From Desmodus rotundus (taxonomy: Eukaryota; Chordata; Mammalia; Chiroptera; Phyllostomidae), in assembly GCF_022682495.2 (NCBI RefSeq), contig NC_071390.1, forward strand, positions 146,358,583 through 146,422,582: a stretch of 64,000 bases of DNA, in the 5' to 3' direction. A model generated the notes under the pieces. It was not told the origin of the DNA, searched no databases, and saw only the letters and a list, made by a program, of their open reading frames with translations. Every line of letters begins with the position of its first letter. Within the stretch, counting starts at the first letter, position 1. Made by a program: the position numbers and the translations under genes. This document shows, in pieces, positions 34,501 through 46,388 of this stretch.

Positions 34501-35670
34501 CAGCTATGAGCTGCTCTCCCTTCCCCCTATGGAACTTCACCCAGTGGGGGTATCTGGACTTGGTAGGGGTGATCCAAACAGTCTCTTATTGGGGGGGGGC
34601 GGGCACAAGCCTCTAGGAGGGGAGCAGGCACTTCTCTTTCCTGGGGTAGCATGAGCTGAACTCACAGGGGAGCTAGGATTTGCCTCCCTGCAACGTAGCC
34701 AAGTAGCTCAGCACTTACCCGTTCAGCTCCTGGATAGAAGCCTCCCAGGGAGACTCAGTCCAAAATTCCCAGCTCTGCATGGCATTCTGGTTCCCCATGC
34801 TGCCAAGTCAAGCAGGATGTGGCCGTAGGTGGCACTTCAATAACTCCACACAGTTCTCATCAGGACTGAGCCAAATGTCCTGGCTCCATATGGCTTCCCT
34901 GTGCTGCCAAACCCAGCAGAACAGGGACAAAAGTCCCAGCTCTGTGTGGCTTCTCATGCTGCCTGAGTCAGGACAGGGCAGACTTAGTGATTCAACAGGT
35001 AGGCAGTGGGGCTTTGGCTGTTTACCGAAGATGAGGGAGACTAGCCCTCTTTACCAAGTCATACAGTTTAGTCACTGTTCGGGTCTACAGCAAAAGCCTC
35101 CCCAGAATAAAGAGAGCCTTTTAAAGTCATTGCTGGGTCCAGGTGTAGCCAGGAGACTCTTCCACAGGCCCCAAGTACAGCAGTGTGGCCTCACCAGCAG
35201 TCAGAGTCCAGACTGTGAACACCCTAGACTAGTGCTGTAATAGTAGGAGTGCTCTTCCCTGGGAGGGTGCAGTCTGAGTCTCCCAGGCAGATTCAGTCCC
35301 CACTGGTTTTCACTGCCAGATGCTACGCGAGCTGCTCTTTTCATCTCTGTTTCTCTGGGTTGGGGATTCCTGCATGGGGTTTACACCCCATGATCCTAGA
35401 GGGAGGGAGTTTTGCAGCACAATATCCCTTCAACTTCTCAGTTGCCACTGCCCCTGAGTGCAGGAGCTATCCCATTCCATGGCTCTGCCCTTCTTAGCAG
35501 TCTCTATGTGGCTTCTTCTGTAATCCTTGGTTATAATATTTCAAATCAACTAGCTTTCAGTTGGTTGTTCAGTTGATTGCTCTGTAATTTAGCTGTAAAT
35601 CTGGGTAGAGGCTGGAAGCAGGTGGGTGCAGCTTCTACCTACTCTGTAGCCATCTTGGAATTCCAGAAAA
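28531..35670 (-). mobile_element. Old, near full-length L1 (ORF2, ORF1 and 5'UTR)
   Basis: Going left to right the element is read backward: 3'UTR to about 28650, ORF2 to about 32450 (pieces include PKAIYRFNTIPIKKTMAYF and [19 protein letters not shown] from the reverse transcriptase region), ORF1 to about 33340 (KTMVIRMLKDLRG-like coiled coil), and a long 5'UTR to 35670 ending at tagccatcttgg. ORFs are broken many times. Unlike the half-L1s it keeps ORF2 between ORF1 and the 3'UTR. Confidence 0.85.
33385..33406. repeat. (ATT)n microsatellite
   Basis: About seven ATT units within L1 ORF1/5'UTR sequence. Confidence 0.85.
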
Positions 35671-35698
35671 AAATTAATTTGCAGTTCTATTTTAGTGA

Positions 35699-35888
35699 TT
35701 TTTTAAAAGATTTTGTTTATTCATTTTTAGAGAGGGAAAGGGAAGGAGAAAGAAGGAGAGAAACATCCATGTGTGGTTGCCTCTTGAGCACCCCCAACTG
35801 GGGACCTGACCCACAACTCAGGCATGCTCCCTGACTGGGAATCAAACCAGTGACCCTTTAATTCACAGTGAGCCACACCAGCCAGGGC
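35699..35888 (-). mobile_element. VES-type tRNA-derived SINE
   Basis: Its reverse complement starts GCCCTGGCTGGTGTGGCTCA and holds A- and B-box-like blocks (GGTTTGATTCCC). It ends with a pyrimidine-rich stretch and A-rich tail, as in bat VES SINEs. Confidence 0.88.
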
Positions 35889-36062
35889 AGAAATACTATG
35901 TTTTTAAAGTGTTCCATCAATATTTATAATGTTCCTTTGATTTACTCTATATTATTTGGTTTTCAATAATCTAAAAATACTATCATTCAAAATATAACTG
36001 TGATATATATAATTAAAATTATTAATTTATTGCACTTCTTGGCATCTAGTAAATGCTATGTT
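35889..36062. other. Short AT-rich spacer
   Basis: Unique AT-rich sequence between the SINE and the next L1. Nothing else recognised. Confidence 0.4.
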
Positions 36063-37860
36063 TATGTTTTCTTCTTTTATTTTAAATAGATTTTATTGTT
36101 TGTGCCATTACAGTTGTTCCAAGTTTTCTCCCTTTGTTCCCCTCCACCCAGCCTTCCCATCCCCATTCCTTCAGACAATCCCCACAGTCTTGTCCATGTC
36201 TGTGGGTCATGCATATATATTCTTTGGTTACTATATTTCCTATGCTATATTTTACATCCCCATGACTATTCTGTAACAACCAATTTGTACTTCTTAATCC
36301 CTTCACCTTTTTCACTCATCCCCTGATTCCCCTCCCATCTGGCAACCATTGAAACGTTCTCTGTATCTATGATTCTGTTCCTGTTCTGCTTGTTCATTTA
36401 TTTAGTTTTTTAGACTCAATTATTGATAGATATGTATTTATTACCACTTTATTGTTCATATTTTCAATCTTCTTAAAGAAGATTCTTTAATGTTTAATAT
36501 AGTATTTGTTTGGTGATGATGAGCTCCTTTAGGTTATTCTTTTCTGGGAAGCTCTTTATCTGTCATTTGACTTTAAATGAGAGCTTTTCTGGGTAGAATA
36601 ATTTTTGTTGTAGATCCTTGATTTCATCACTTTGAATATTTCTTGCCAGTCCCTTCTAGCCTGCAAAGCTTTTTTTGAGAAATCAGTTGATAGTCTTACA
36701 GGAGTTCCCTTGTAGTTAACTAATTGCTTTTCTCTTGCTGCTTCTAAGGTTCTCTCTTTGTCTTAACCTTTGGTGTTTTTTTAATGATATGTCTTGGTGT
36801 GGGCCTTTTTGGGTTCATCATGTTTGAGACTCTCTGTACTTCCTGGACTTGTATGCCTATTTCCTTCACCAAGTTAGGGAAGTTTTCTGTCATTATTTTT
36901 TCAAATAGGTTTCCAAATTGTTGCTCTCTCTCTTCTCCTTCTGACAACCCCATGATGTGAATGTTGGTGTGCTTGAAGTTGTCCTAGAGGCTCCTTATAC
37001 TATCCTCATTTTTTTGGATTCTTTTTTCTTCTTGTTTTTCTGATTGTTTTTTGCTTCCTTATATTCCAAATCACTGATTTGGTTCTTGGCTTCACTCTAC
37101 TGTTGATATCCTGTAAATTGTTTTTCATTTCAGTTAGTGTAGCCTTCATTTCTATCTGGTTATTTTTATCTTTTTTTATGCTGTTGAAGTTCTCACTAAA
37201 TTCACTGAGAATTCTTATAACCAATGTTTTGAACTCTGCATCTAGTAGATTGCTGGTCTCCATTTTGTTTAGTTCTTTTTCTAGAGTTTTGATCTGTTCT
37301 TTCATTTGGGACATGGTTCTTTGTCTCCTCATTTTGGCAGCCTCCCTGCATTTGTTTCTATGTTTAGGTAGAACTGCTAAGACTCCCTGGCTTGGAAGAG
37401 TGGCCTAATGTAGTGGGTATCCTATAGGGTCCTGTGGTACAGCTCCCCTATCACCCAAGCTGAGTTGTGCCCACTATGTGGACTGTGTGCACCCTCTTCC
37501 TATAGTTGAGCCTTGATTGCTGTTGGAAAGTCAACAGGAGGAATTTACACAGGCTCATCAGCTGCACAGACTGGCTGTGACTACTAAACACCAATCTCTG
37601 ACCACTGTGGATGATCAGATGTGCAGAGGTCCACTCCAGAGAGGAACACTTGCTTCTTCTGTGCTCTGGTGCCCTATGAGTCCATCCCTTGAGTGTGTTG
37701 CTTGTAGAGGTGGTTGGGTGGTGGTGCTTTGATGGGGTCTGTAGCTGTCCACTAGATGCACAGTCTCTGGGGCCTCCCAGGAGGTGCAGGCCAAGGTCAG
37801 CCAACCAACAGCCTGTGTTCTGACTGGGGCCACCCCGCATAAGCTGCAAAGTGATCTGCA
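36063..37860 (-). mobile_element. Old half-L1, 3' portion (3'UTR, ORF1, start of 5'UTR)
   Basis: The 3'UTR (36063-36470) passes straight into ORF1 (about 36470-37330; pieces include ENFPNLVKEIGIQVQEVQRV and RPTPRHIIKKTPKVK) and then the 5'UTR. It is cut at 37860 by an LTR-like insertion and resumes near 38790. Confidence 0.8.
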
Positions 37861-38790
37861 ATTATTTACTATTTATTGACACGGTCACCGGCAAGCAGTG
37901 TCCGTGGTGTTGTGGCTGAGATGAGACAAATTCACATGGACTACCAAGCCCTGTGGAGAAAAAGAGACAGTGCAACCGCTCTCTCAAGAGGAGAGTGCCC
38001 CGACCCTTGCCTTGACAGGGTTTTATTGGCTTAATTTGCATAGGAATACAGGGCATATATGGAAAGCTCATCAATCATTGTCAGGCAGTAATAATCAAAT
38101 AGATAACATTCAAAGAACTCTGAGGGCTTATTTTCAGTCAGGGTCAGATAGCTAAAGGACCATAAAACTTTGGGGAAACAAACTCATTTCATGCTTGGAC
38201 CCTTAGCATTTATTTATTTATTTATTTAATTTTTTTCATTGTTGTTCAATTACAGTTGTCTGCATTTTCTCCCCACCCCTCCACCCCACCTCCTTAGCAT
38301 TTAAATTGAGGACATTCTTACCAAACCAGGTCTCAGAGGATTTTATGTATTCTTTCTCAGGCCTGATCTCCCCAGGGAACCACCATTTCCAGCACAGGGC
38401 CACACCCACCTCCAGCATTGTTTCAGGCTTAAATCGGAGGGGAAGTAAGGCAGCCAAGAGATAGGAGACTTCTTGCAGACAGAATGTGGACTCCGGATAT
38501 GTCAAAGCCAAGCGGGGAGGGTCCATCACCCCCTTTTTCTATAGGCCCCTGAGTCCTCCCAAGGGACCCTTCATGACCATGACTGTCTTGGTCGTTCCTC
38601 CTTTGAGGAATCTTACCCGCCATTGCCTAATCAGTCTTCCTCCTGGGGCTAAGCAGGGCAAAGTGAAAGGGGGCAGAGGCAGCACCCCTACCAGGAAGAT
38701 AAGCTTTGTCTCCTAAATGGCTTATGGTCCCAAGGTTTTTTTACTCAGCCTTAGCCATGGGGGATTACAGCTTCTGAAATCAGGCAGGGC
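37861..38790 (-). mobile_element. Probable solo LTR of an endogenous retrovirus
   Basis: A 0.9-kb insertion into L1 5'UTR sequence. Comparison with the related 5'UTR at 61690-61760 shows the host L1 stops after gatctgca and resumes at about caacttatg. On the minus strand it holds an AATAAA-type signal followed by a U5-like CT-rich region. No retroviral coding sequence was seen. The class is not certain and the termini were not defined exactly. Confidence 0.5.
38213..38291 (-). mobile_element. 5'-truncated L1 tail inserted in the LTR-like element
   Basis: A TTTA-rich tail plus the 3' end of an L1 (ttcaattacagttgtctgca), flanked by the 12-bp duplication ccttagcattta at 38201-38212 and 38292-38303. 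The L1 3' end is of the 63380 type. Confidence 0.85.
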
Positions 38791-39726
38791 GGTTCCCAAC
38801 AACTTATGCTGGGTTTAGAGGTGCCCAAGTGATTCCAAGCTGTGAACCAAGGCCAACTGCTGCAAGTTCTGGGCCTTACACCACTTAGCAGTAGGCACGG
38901 GGCATGCTGAGGCCAAATGCTACTTGTTTGTGAGAATTTAGGAAAATCTGAAGCATGAACCCAAGACAAACCATTTGTTTGGAAAAGCATTTCCATACAA
39001 ACCATTTGTACTGGAAACAGCTTGGGTGAGCCCAAGAGTTGGGTGGGCCTAAGAGTTGGGTGGGGCAGAGCCTCAGGGAATCACCGGGACTGGGCAAACA
39101 GTGTGAGCCAAGGTGATGGAGTCTCATATACAGTGCCCACCTGCCCGCTGTGTTGGGGGAAGGCCCAGAAAAGGAACAATGGCCTCTGCCAGCACTTTTA
39201 TCTGGGAGAAAGCTGCCCCCTGCTCGTGGCCTGATTCCAGACACTTCAGTTCCTCCCCATATGTCTCTGGTGCCTTTCAGTCTGCTGCTCCTGTGGTGGA
39301 GCTCAGAGGGAGTGAGTTCAGTAAGTCTGTGTGTGGGACCTTTTACAAGAACTGCCTGGGACTCTAGCAATTTGTCTTCCACAGCCTCACTCCCCTCTGG
39401 TGTTCATAGCCAGAAGCTAGAGGACTTATTTTCTAGGCACTGGAACCCCGGGCTGGGGGGCCAGGTGTGCAGCTGGGACCCCTTGCTCCCAAGATATCAA
39501 TCCCTATTTTTATCTGCCACAAGTGGCTGTGGGACCAGCCCATTCCACAACTCCGTCCCTCCTATCAGTTGCCCTGTAGTTTCTTCTTTAATTCCTTAGT
39601 TGTAGAACTTCTATTCAGTTCTGTTTCTGGTGGTTCTGAATAATGCTTTTCCTGTAAGTTAGTTGTAATTTGATGTGATTGTGTGAGGAGGTGAGCCACA
39701 TTCACCTACACCACCATCTTGAATGG
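38791..39726 (-). mobile_element. 5'UTR of the half-L1 at 36063 (continuation)
   Basis: Continues the L1 5'UTR after the LTR-like insertion and ends at accaccatcttg, the element's 5' terminus. Its sequence parallels 61740-62640. Confidence 0.8.
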
Positions 39727-39889
39727 AAGTATGTTTATGTATTTTAAATGAAGAAATGGAAGGTAAATTCAGATTATCCATTAACATAAATATTAACTTT
39801 GTCTTTTTGAAACATTAACATGCAGGCTAAATTGCCTTGAGATCATTAATGGAAGTAGTCAAATGTCTTTTAAAAACTTTTTTATTCTT

Positions 39890-40101
39890 GCCCTGGCTGA
39901 TGTGGATCAGTGGATTAAGCACTGGCCTGTGAACCAAAGGGTCACAGGTTCAATTCCTAATCAGGGCACATGCCTGAGTTGCAGGCCAGGTCCCCAGTAG
40001 GGGGCACATGAGAGGCAACCACACGTGGATGTTTCTCTCCTTCCCTTCCTCCCTCCCTCCCCCCTCTCTAAAATTAAACAAATTTAAAAAGTCTTTAAAA
40101 A
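39890..40101 (+). mobile_element. VES-type tRNA-derived SINE
   Basis: Begins gccctggctgatgtggatca and includes ggtcacaggttcaattcc (B-box-like). It then has the typical caggtccccagtaggggg and gagaggcaaccacac segments, a CT-rich tract and an A-rich tail. Known as a bat SINE family. Confidence 0.92.
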
Positions 40102-40734
40102 GATTTTTATTTCTCTATATTGTATTTTTGCCCTTTGACAAATTTAGTTATTTAAATTAATATTTGAGTTTTTCATGGAAGATAAGATCCTTGTAGTTAA
40201 AAAGGCTACCACCACTTAACAGTGTTTTTAAGGTTCTGCTCATAAGCTTATGACTTCTTTTTTTTAATGTTATGAGACCAAAAACATACTACGAAAATAC
40301 TATAAAAGTAGAATATCCATGGAATATTCTCAGGGAAAATAATTAGGAAATCTACTCCATCCAAACATGTGCAGTGTCAATACTCTTACTCTGAGGTAGC
40401 TGTGTGTTCAGACTGCACATTCAGTTTTTAAGGGTGGTCAAATTTATTAATCTTTTGTGCCTTCCGGGTTTGTTGTGATTCAGAGATTCTTAATATTTCT
40501 CATGATTCCTTTTTTAATTTCATGGATTCATTTTGTATTAAATTGCTGAATTTTGTGGAATTTATACTTATACAAATTTGGAGGTTTGGCTCCAACTCTG
40601 TGTTTTCCAGTGGGATATACACTTATTGTACCCTTTTTATTATGTAAACATATACGTTATTCTTTAATTTCAGAGGATATCATGATATGTCATTTCAGTG
40701 AGTGTTAGCTACACATCTCCTTTATTTTTCTTAG
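40102..40734. other. Intron before exon D
   Basis: AT-rich unique sequence. Searched by eye for the exon that should precede D in ANKRD26; not found. Confidence 0.5.
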
Positions 40735-41688
40735 GTTTCTGACAATTATGAAAAAGAAAATCTGTTGCATGCAAACCATATGTTACAGGATGAAATTGCC
40801 ATGCTAAGACTGGAAATAGACACAATAAAAAATCAGAACCAGGAAATGGAAAAAAAATATTTTGAGGACATTGCAGTTGTCAAAGAAAATAATGACTTTC
40901 TTCAAAAGACAATAAAAGTGAATGAGGAAACATTTACAAAAACAGTATCCCAATATAATGGGCAGCTTAATGCTCTGACAGCTGAGAATACAATACTAAA
41001 GTCTAAACTGGAGACTGAAAAACAAAACAAAGAAAGACTGGAAACAGAAATCGAATCGTACCGGTCTAGACTGGCTACTGCTGTACAGGATCACGAGCAG
41101 AGTGAGGCATCAAAAAGAGACCTGCAACGGGATTTCCAGAGAGCAAGAGATGAATGGTTTTGTCTACGGGACAAAATTAATTGTGGTATGTCTGACCTGG
41201 AAGATAAAAATGTGATTCTTTCTCAACAACTTTCTAAAGCTGAAAGTAAATTCAATAGCCTAGAAACTGAGCTTCATCACACAAGAGATGCTCTCAGAGA
41301 AAGGACATTGGTTTTAGAAGGCGTACAGAGAGATCTAAGCCAAACACGATGTCAAAAGAAGGAAACTGAACACATGTATCAAAAGGAACAGAGTAAAGTG
41401 AATAAATACATTTCAAAGCAGGGCTCATTAGAGGAGAGGCTATCTCAGCTAAAGAGTGAAAATGAGTTGCTTCGACAGCAGCTGGATGATGCTCACAATA
41501 AAGCTGACAGTAAAGAAAAGACAGTAATTAATATTCAAGATCAGTTTCAGGATATCATAAAAATATGTAAAGCTGAAAGTGAAAAACAAACTCTTATGCT
41601 GAATGAAAGAAATAAAGAGTTAATCAATGAACACAATCATTTAAAAGAAAGAATGAATCAGTATGAAAATGATAAAGCGGAAACAAAC
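40735..41688 (+). CDS. ANKRD26: Exon D, large coiled-coil exon (318 codons)
   Basis: Acceptor ttttcttag and donor gtaagt; phase 0 at both ends and open over 954 nt. It begins [15 protein letters not shown] and includes [97 protein letters not shown] and KERMNQYEN. These are hallmark blocks of the ANKRD26/ANKRD30/CCDC144 coiled coil and by memory are closest to ANKRD26. Charged heptads run through the whole exon. The apparent extension after 41688 to a TGA near 41750 is read-through into the intron. Confidence 0.95.
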
Positions 41689-42644
41689 GTAAGTACCCAA
41701 AACGATGAACATTTTTCAGATTTCTTTAAAAAATTCAGAAATTGTATTTGATGATGGTTAAATGTTCAATCTATAGTTGAACATTAAAAATATAGAGATT
41801 ATAACTGTGTTTACTCTATCAGCTCAAAAGCAGACCTTGTATCCTACCAAGGAAAATTAGGCCTGACAGGTGTTTTATTTTGAGTAAAGACATTGTTTTA
41901 CCTATGAAATGTTAAGAAGGTAAATCATAGATTGTTAATAGATATAGATTGATATTAAGTATTTAGTCTTCTACTGATACAATATTAATTTTAATCTGTC
42001 ACCACATTTTGATACCATTATGAAGCAGATAAATAGAAATGCTCATACCTAAAATGAGTATTTTGAAATTAAGTTTCAATGAAGTGGATTATCTTGACAG
42101 TGAATTTCAGATTTCCCAAAGGAACTGAAGTGTAGACACTGTATCTCATAGTACCTTTCTTTCAGTGGCTTCTTATACATTTTAGTTGGTTAATGTTACT
42201 CATGTCAATTTGAATTAAACTTGGAAATACTTCAGTCTTGAGTAATGTAATCTTATGACCTTTCAACTCTTGAAAGACATCTACTTTTTATTAAATCATA
42301 ATTTGGCACAAATGTGGTGAGTTTTAGCAAAATTATGCTTGATTTAATCTTTCCACTATTGTTTACAATTTTCTTTGAATATTTCTACAAATAATTTGCT
42401 CTATTTCTCATTTGAAGACCCAATTACTATCATATGGAGATATGTTTGCTTAGTACAGAGAGAAAGGTAGTTCTCTGTGGTTTATTAATTTGGCATTGGC
42501 TCTCCAATCAGACTAGTGAGGGGTGGCAGGATTTATGTGTAGCAGGGAGGGAGGTCAAGGCCAGATTACCTAGTGAACAGGAATGTGTCCATATGAAGAA
42601 AATAAGGTGAAATGATGTGTGTGGTGATATTTTTCCAGTTATAT
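41689..42644. other. Intron after exon D
   Basis: AT-rich unique sequence with no recognised feature. Confidence 0.4.
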
Positions 42645-42850
42645 ATTATGTTAATAATATATGACACTAACAAAGTATTATGTACAACTCTAACAAAGTA
42701 GGGCAAAAGTAGGTTTACAGTTGTTTATATGGAAAATAACACAATAATTAATAAATAATAATACAAGAATAAACTTTGCTGTGCATATTCACTACTGTAA
42801 ACCTTCCTTTGCTCCACTCTGTATGTGAAGTTATATATTATTAACATAAT
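42645..42850. mobile_element. Mariner-like non-autonomous element within an inverted repeat
   Basis: The inner repeat gcaaaagtaggtttacag at 42703-42720 pairs with the reverse of ctgtaaaccttcctttgc near 42795-42812. The ends carry TA. The motif recalls short Tc1/mariner-derived elements in bats. An outer 18-bp perfect inverted repeat (42645-42662 and 42833-42850) surrounds it. No transposase gene is present. Confidence 0.65.
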
Positions 42851-42898
42851 TTAATAATAGTGTGCTTTATAAAATCAGTAACAGAAATATCTTACTAG

Positions 42899-43051
42899 GC
42901 AACTGTGAGACAACTTCAACAAGAACTGGCTGACACCCTAAAAAAGCAATCTCTCTCAGAGGCTTCACTGCAGACTACATCACATTCTCATACGAATTTA
43001 GAAGATAACACACTGATTATAAAGAAGAAATTAGATCAAATCAGAAGTCAA
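42899..43051 (+). CDS. ANKRD26: Exon E, coiled coil (51 codons)
   Basis: Acceptor cttactag, donor gtatgt, phase 0 to 0. It begins ATVRQLQQELADTLKKQ and ends KKKLDQIRSQ, matching the ANKRD26 segment that follows exon D. The middle (TTSHSHTNLED) is the variable part. Its acceptor lies about 50 bp after the 18-bp inverted repeat around the mariner-like insertion. Confidence 0.92.
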
Positions 43052-43635
43052 GTATGTATGAACTTTAATATGTCATCAGTTAATCTATAGCTGATTAAAT
43101 AATATGAAAATTTCTAGGATACTAATTTTCATGGGCAGCTTTCTTTTTACTTTTATTGTAATTAATTTATTATACTTTTATTATCTTTATAATGTACTTA
43201 TTTCTAAAACCCTGGCTTTTATTCTGCCATTTGTACTTATGTTTTTTCTATAATATTTGTAATATTTACCCTTAGGAAAGTTATGCCTTATTCTTCATAG
43301 AAATCAAGACACTTTTTTTTCTACTGAACAGTATTTTTAGTGATATCTCCATTATTATGATGAGGCAGACAGATAAAATCTGAGGATAATGTTTAATGAA
43401 ATGTTCCAGAAAGTTGTTTTATTTTTTATCTTCACTTTTGCGAATGGATATAGAATCTGGATTTATTTCATAGATTTCATAATGACTTCTATGGAGACAC
43501 CATTATACAAACCAGGTGAAGTAGGCATTTCCTTCATTTTCTCTTACTTTGAAAGAATGGAAATAATTCAGATCATTGTAGTATGCACATCCACAACAGA
43601 GAATTAAGAAAATTAAATTTAGATCCACCATTGGC
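43052..43635. other. Intron after exon E
   Basis: AT-rich sequence with no recognised exon or repeat. Confidence 0.4.
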
Positions 43636-43639
43636 TTTC

Positions 43640-44185
43640 AAAAAAAAGTGTATTGATATAATTTGCCATTTTAATTGTTCATTCAATATATTTTGACATA
43701 TTTAAAAGGCGAAAGATTTATACAATCTGAAGAGAAACCAGAGTATATTTTGACATATTTAATTCTGCATCTGCCACCTCACTCAATTATAGACCGTTTT
43801 CATCACTCCAAAAACAAACTCCACATCTCGCAGCTGTCACTCCCAGCTTTGCATCTCCCCTGCTACCAGGCACAACCAGTGTACTTTCTGTCTCTACAGA
43901 TTTGCCTGTTCTGGATATTTCATATACATAAAATCACACAACATGCAGTATTTGTGACTGGCTTCTTTCACTTAATATCACACTTCCAAGGTTCAGCCAT
44001 ATTATAGCACATCAATATTTTATTTATTTCTTTGTATTGTGGAACAGTACTTCATTGTGTGGCTAAGCCAATTAATCCAAATAACAGCTGATGGAACTTC
44101 GTGTTGTCTCCACTTCCTGGCTGTTAATAACTCTACTGTGAACATCAGTGCGCAAGTCGTTGTGTGAACCTATGTTTTTATCTCC
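43640..44185 (-). mobile_element. Old L1 fragment
   Basis: Contains the antisense L1 3' block of the type ggatatttcatatacataaaatc, and later actctactgtgaacatcagtg. Heavily diverged. Confidence 0.6.
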
Positions 44186-44204
44186 CTGCCACTGGATTGA
44201 ATGG

Positions 44205-44420
44205 GGCTGATTTCAGCATCTCTCGGCCTTTACTCATGCTGCCCATTCTGTCCTTTCAGTTTCTCTTCCTTTTGCCTAATCCGACATCTCTCAGGACCTG
44301 GCTCCCAACCTCCCTTCTCCATGAGGCTTTCTCTGACTGTTCTAACTCTCATTGGCCTCACTCTTTCCAGCACTTGTCTGTGCAGAATGATTTAGCCCCA
44401 AATTTTACATTGCTTTAATT
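44205..44420 (-). repeat. Old L2-like repeat
   Basis: The order actcatgctgccc, cttttgcct, catgaggctttctctgact recalls the 3' end of L2 read backward. Weak similarity, from memory only. Confidence 0.4.
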
Positions 44421-45254
44421 TGTTTTCATGAGTGATAATCTTATATCTTTCTAGGTATAAATTTGTCTATGGGGTGCATTATTGATATGATGGCACTTAT
44501 CTTTGTATACAAGTGAATTGAAAATACTTTAGCTTAACTATTGTTAGGATAAAATTACTTTATACCACACCAATACTGTCTTCTTGGAGACATTGATATA
44601 ATTAAACTTTTATTCTCAATGTATTTTAAGCAATTAAATATAAATATAATAGAGAATTGTTTAATCAGAAGCTCATTTTTTTTACCCTCAATGTAAGGGG
44701 TAAAAATGGAAATCAGCCCTCCTTCACTGTGCAGCCAGAACTGGGATTTAGAGATTTGTAGCACTCTACCAACTGTAAATCTCTGGGAAGGGCTTTTCTG
44801 ATAGCCATTCCACATCACTTTAATCTGCTCCTCAGAGCACTTGCTAAAGCAGCCCAGCCTTAACAGTGGCTGGGGATGAAGGGATCTGGGAACTTTGACT
44901 TAGCACAGAGCCCGTCACCTCCCTGTCAGTGGCTTTCCCCTGCCTGTCAGGTCCTGTACTTGATGTACTCAATCCAGGAGGTGCTATTTGCATTGCTCGT
45001 GATTATTGTCCGCTGAGTAGTACAGAGAGGAAGCAAGTTATAAATTGTGGTAAGCAGAAAGGGCCTATTGACGAGTGGTCTTGGTGAAAGCTCTCTGAAG
45101 CGCTGGGGATGTAGCCCGGGCCTCATGCTCCCCATTTGCTGCTGTTGTCAATGGTGTGAAGAATGATTTCAGTGTAACTCGTACAGGAGACCACCTCCAT
45201 TGCCATCTGCCTGAAGTATAAAATTGTATTAGAACTTAAAATACAGCGACAATA

Positions 45255-45490
45255 CTAATGCAGACCCTTAGAGTTTATTATGGGCCATGTACTCTTCTAA
45301 GTACTTTGTGTATATTCCCTAATTTAATCTTCCCGACATCCCAGTGAGGTAGGTAGCATTATTGTCTCCATTGTGCAGGTGAAGAAACTGAGACACAGGA
45401 ACTTTAAGTGATTTGCTCAAGGTGACGCAGCTCATGACTGGAGGTTGCGGGAATCAAACCCAGGCATTCTGGCTCCCATGTAGATACTAC
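45255..45490 (-). mobile_element. MIR SINE
   Basis: Carries the MIR core in reverse: gtgaagaaactgagacacag, then gatttgctcaaggtgacgca and aatcaaacccaggcattctg. Confidence 0.85.
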
Positions 45491-45764
45491 CTGTCGGGCT
45501 ATTCAGTGAAGCATCGCGTTGTCACGGAAAGCAGCATGTTAACTTTGATAATCACTGGAATAGCCATGCGCATTCACATTTGTGAATGTTTAAACTTACA
45601 CTTGATGTGGTGCTTGCAATACAAAAAATGAGTGTTTATTATAAGATAATTTTCTGCTTTTCCCATGTGACCAGTTTATAAACTTGTGTATTAATCTGAT
45701 ACAATGTAATTTAAGAACATGAGTAATGTTTTAGTTTGAGTACCAGACAAGCGGTCAGTGATAT

Positions 45765-45945
45765 TTTCTGCGAAGGACCAGGTCATAAATGTTTTAGGCT
45801 CTGCGGGCCACGAGGTTTCTGTTGTCACAACTCAGCTATGCTGCTTTGGCACGCGGTAGCCGTAAACAAAATGCAGATGAAAGAAAGAGTGTGCCTGTTG
45901 TCCAATAAAATTTAAGTAACAAAACCCGGTAGATTTGTACTAGAT
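45765..45945 (-). mobile_element. MER5A-like hAT DNA transposon relic
   Basis: Includes aaatgttttaggctctgcgg and gtccaataaaatttaagtaa, the diagnostic order of MER5A elements. It ends some 35 bp before exon F. The strand is a guess. Confidence 0.65.
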
Positions 45946-45981
45946 TATCAGTAGTCAAAAGTATTTTTTTCTTTATTTTAG

Positions 45982-46052
45982 TTACAAGAAGCACAGGATC
46001 AATATGCAGCGGTCCTAAGATGTGGTGAAGAGACTCAAGAGCACATGCAAAA
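45982..46052 (+). CDS. ANKRD26: Exon F, coiled coil (71 nt)
   Basis: Acceptor ctttattttag; the donor is the gtataa that interrupts the last Lys codon. It reads LQEAQDQYAAVLRCG then EETQEHMQ plus two bases of Lys. Reading past the donor meets TAA, so this GT is needed. Joined to exon G it restores QKLE, as in ANKRD26. The donor is off consensus (AA before GTATAA). Confidence 0.88.
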
Positions 46053-46388
46053 GTATAAAGCAGCGCAGAAATAACATGAGTATTCATAAAGCACATGAGG
46101 AGTGTAGTATGAGAATTAGACCAGTTGTGATAAATGATACATCAGTGTTAAGCTGGATAAATATTTCAGCTCTGAAATATTTTGAAATGCATAATTTATG
46201 TACATTACCTCTAAATTTTGCAGATTATCCACAAAACTCAACTAGAAAAATAGCACAATTCCCAATTCATCTACTTTTCAAATTTTAAGATTTTATGTAA
46301 TTGCACCTTTAGATGTTTATTCAGAAATTATCTGATATCTTTTAAATTGATATATGAGAATAATTATTTTAAAATGTGTATATTTTAG

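Noticed and set aside
39890..40101. tRNA gene
   Set aside because: The A- and B-box-like blocks belong to a tRNA-derived SINE with degenerate cloverleaf and an A-rich tail.
41689..41751. Extension of exon D to the in-frame TGA as a gene end
   Set aside because: A strong donor gtaagt sits at 41689, and the next exon continues the same coiled coil in phase.
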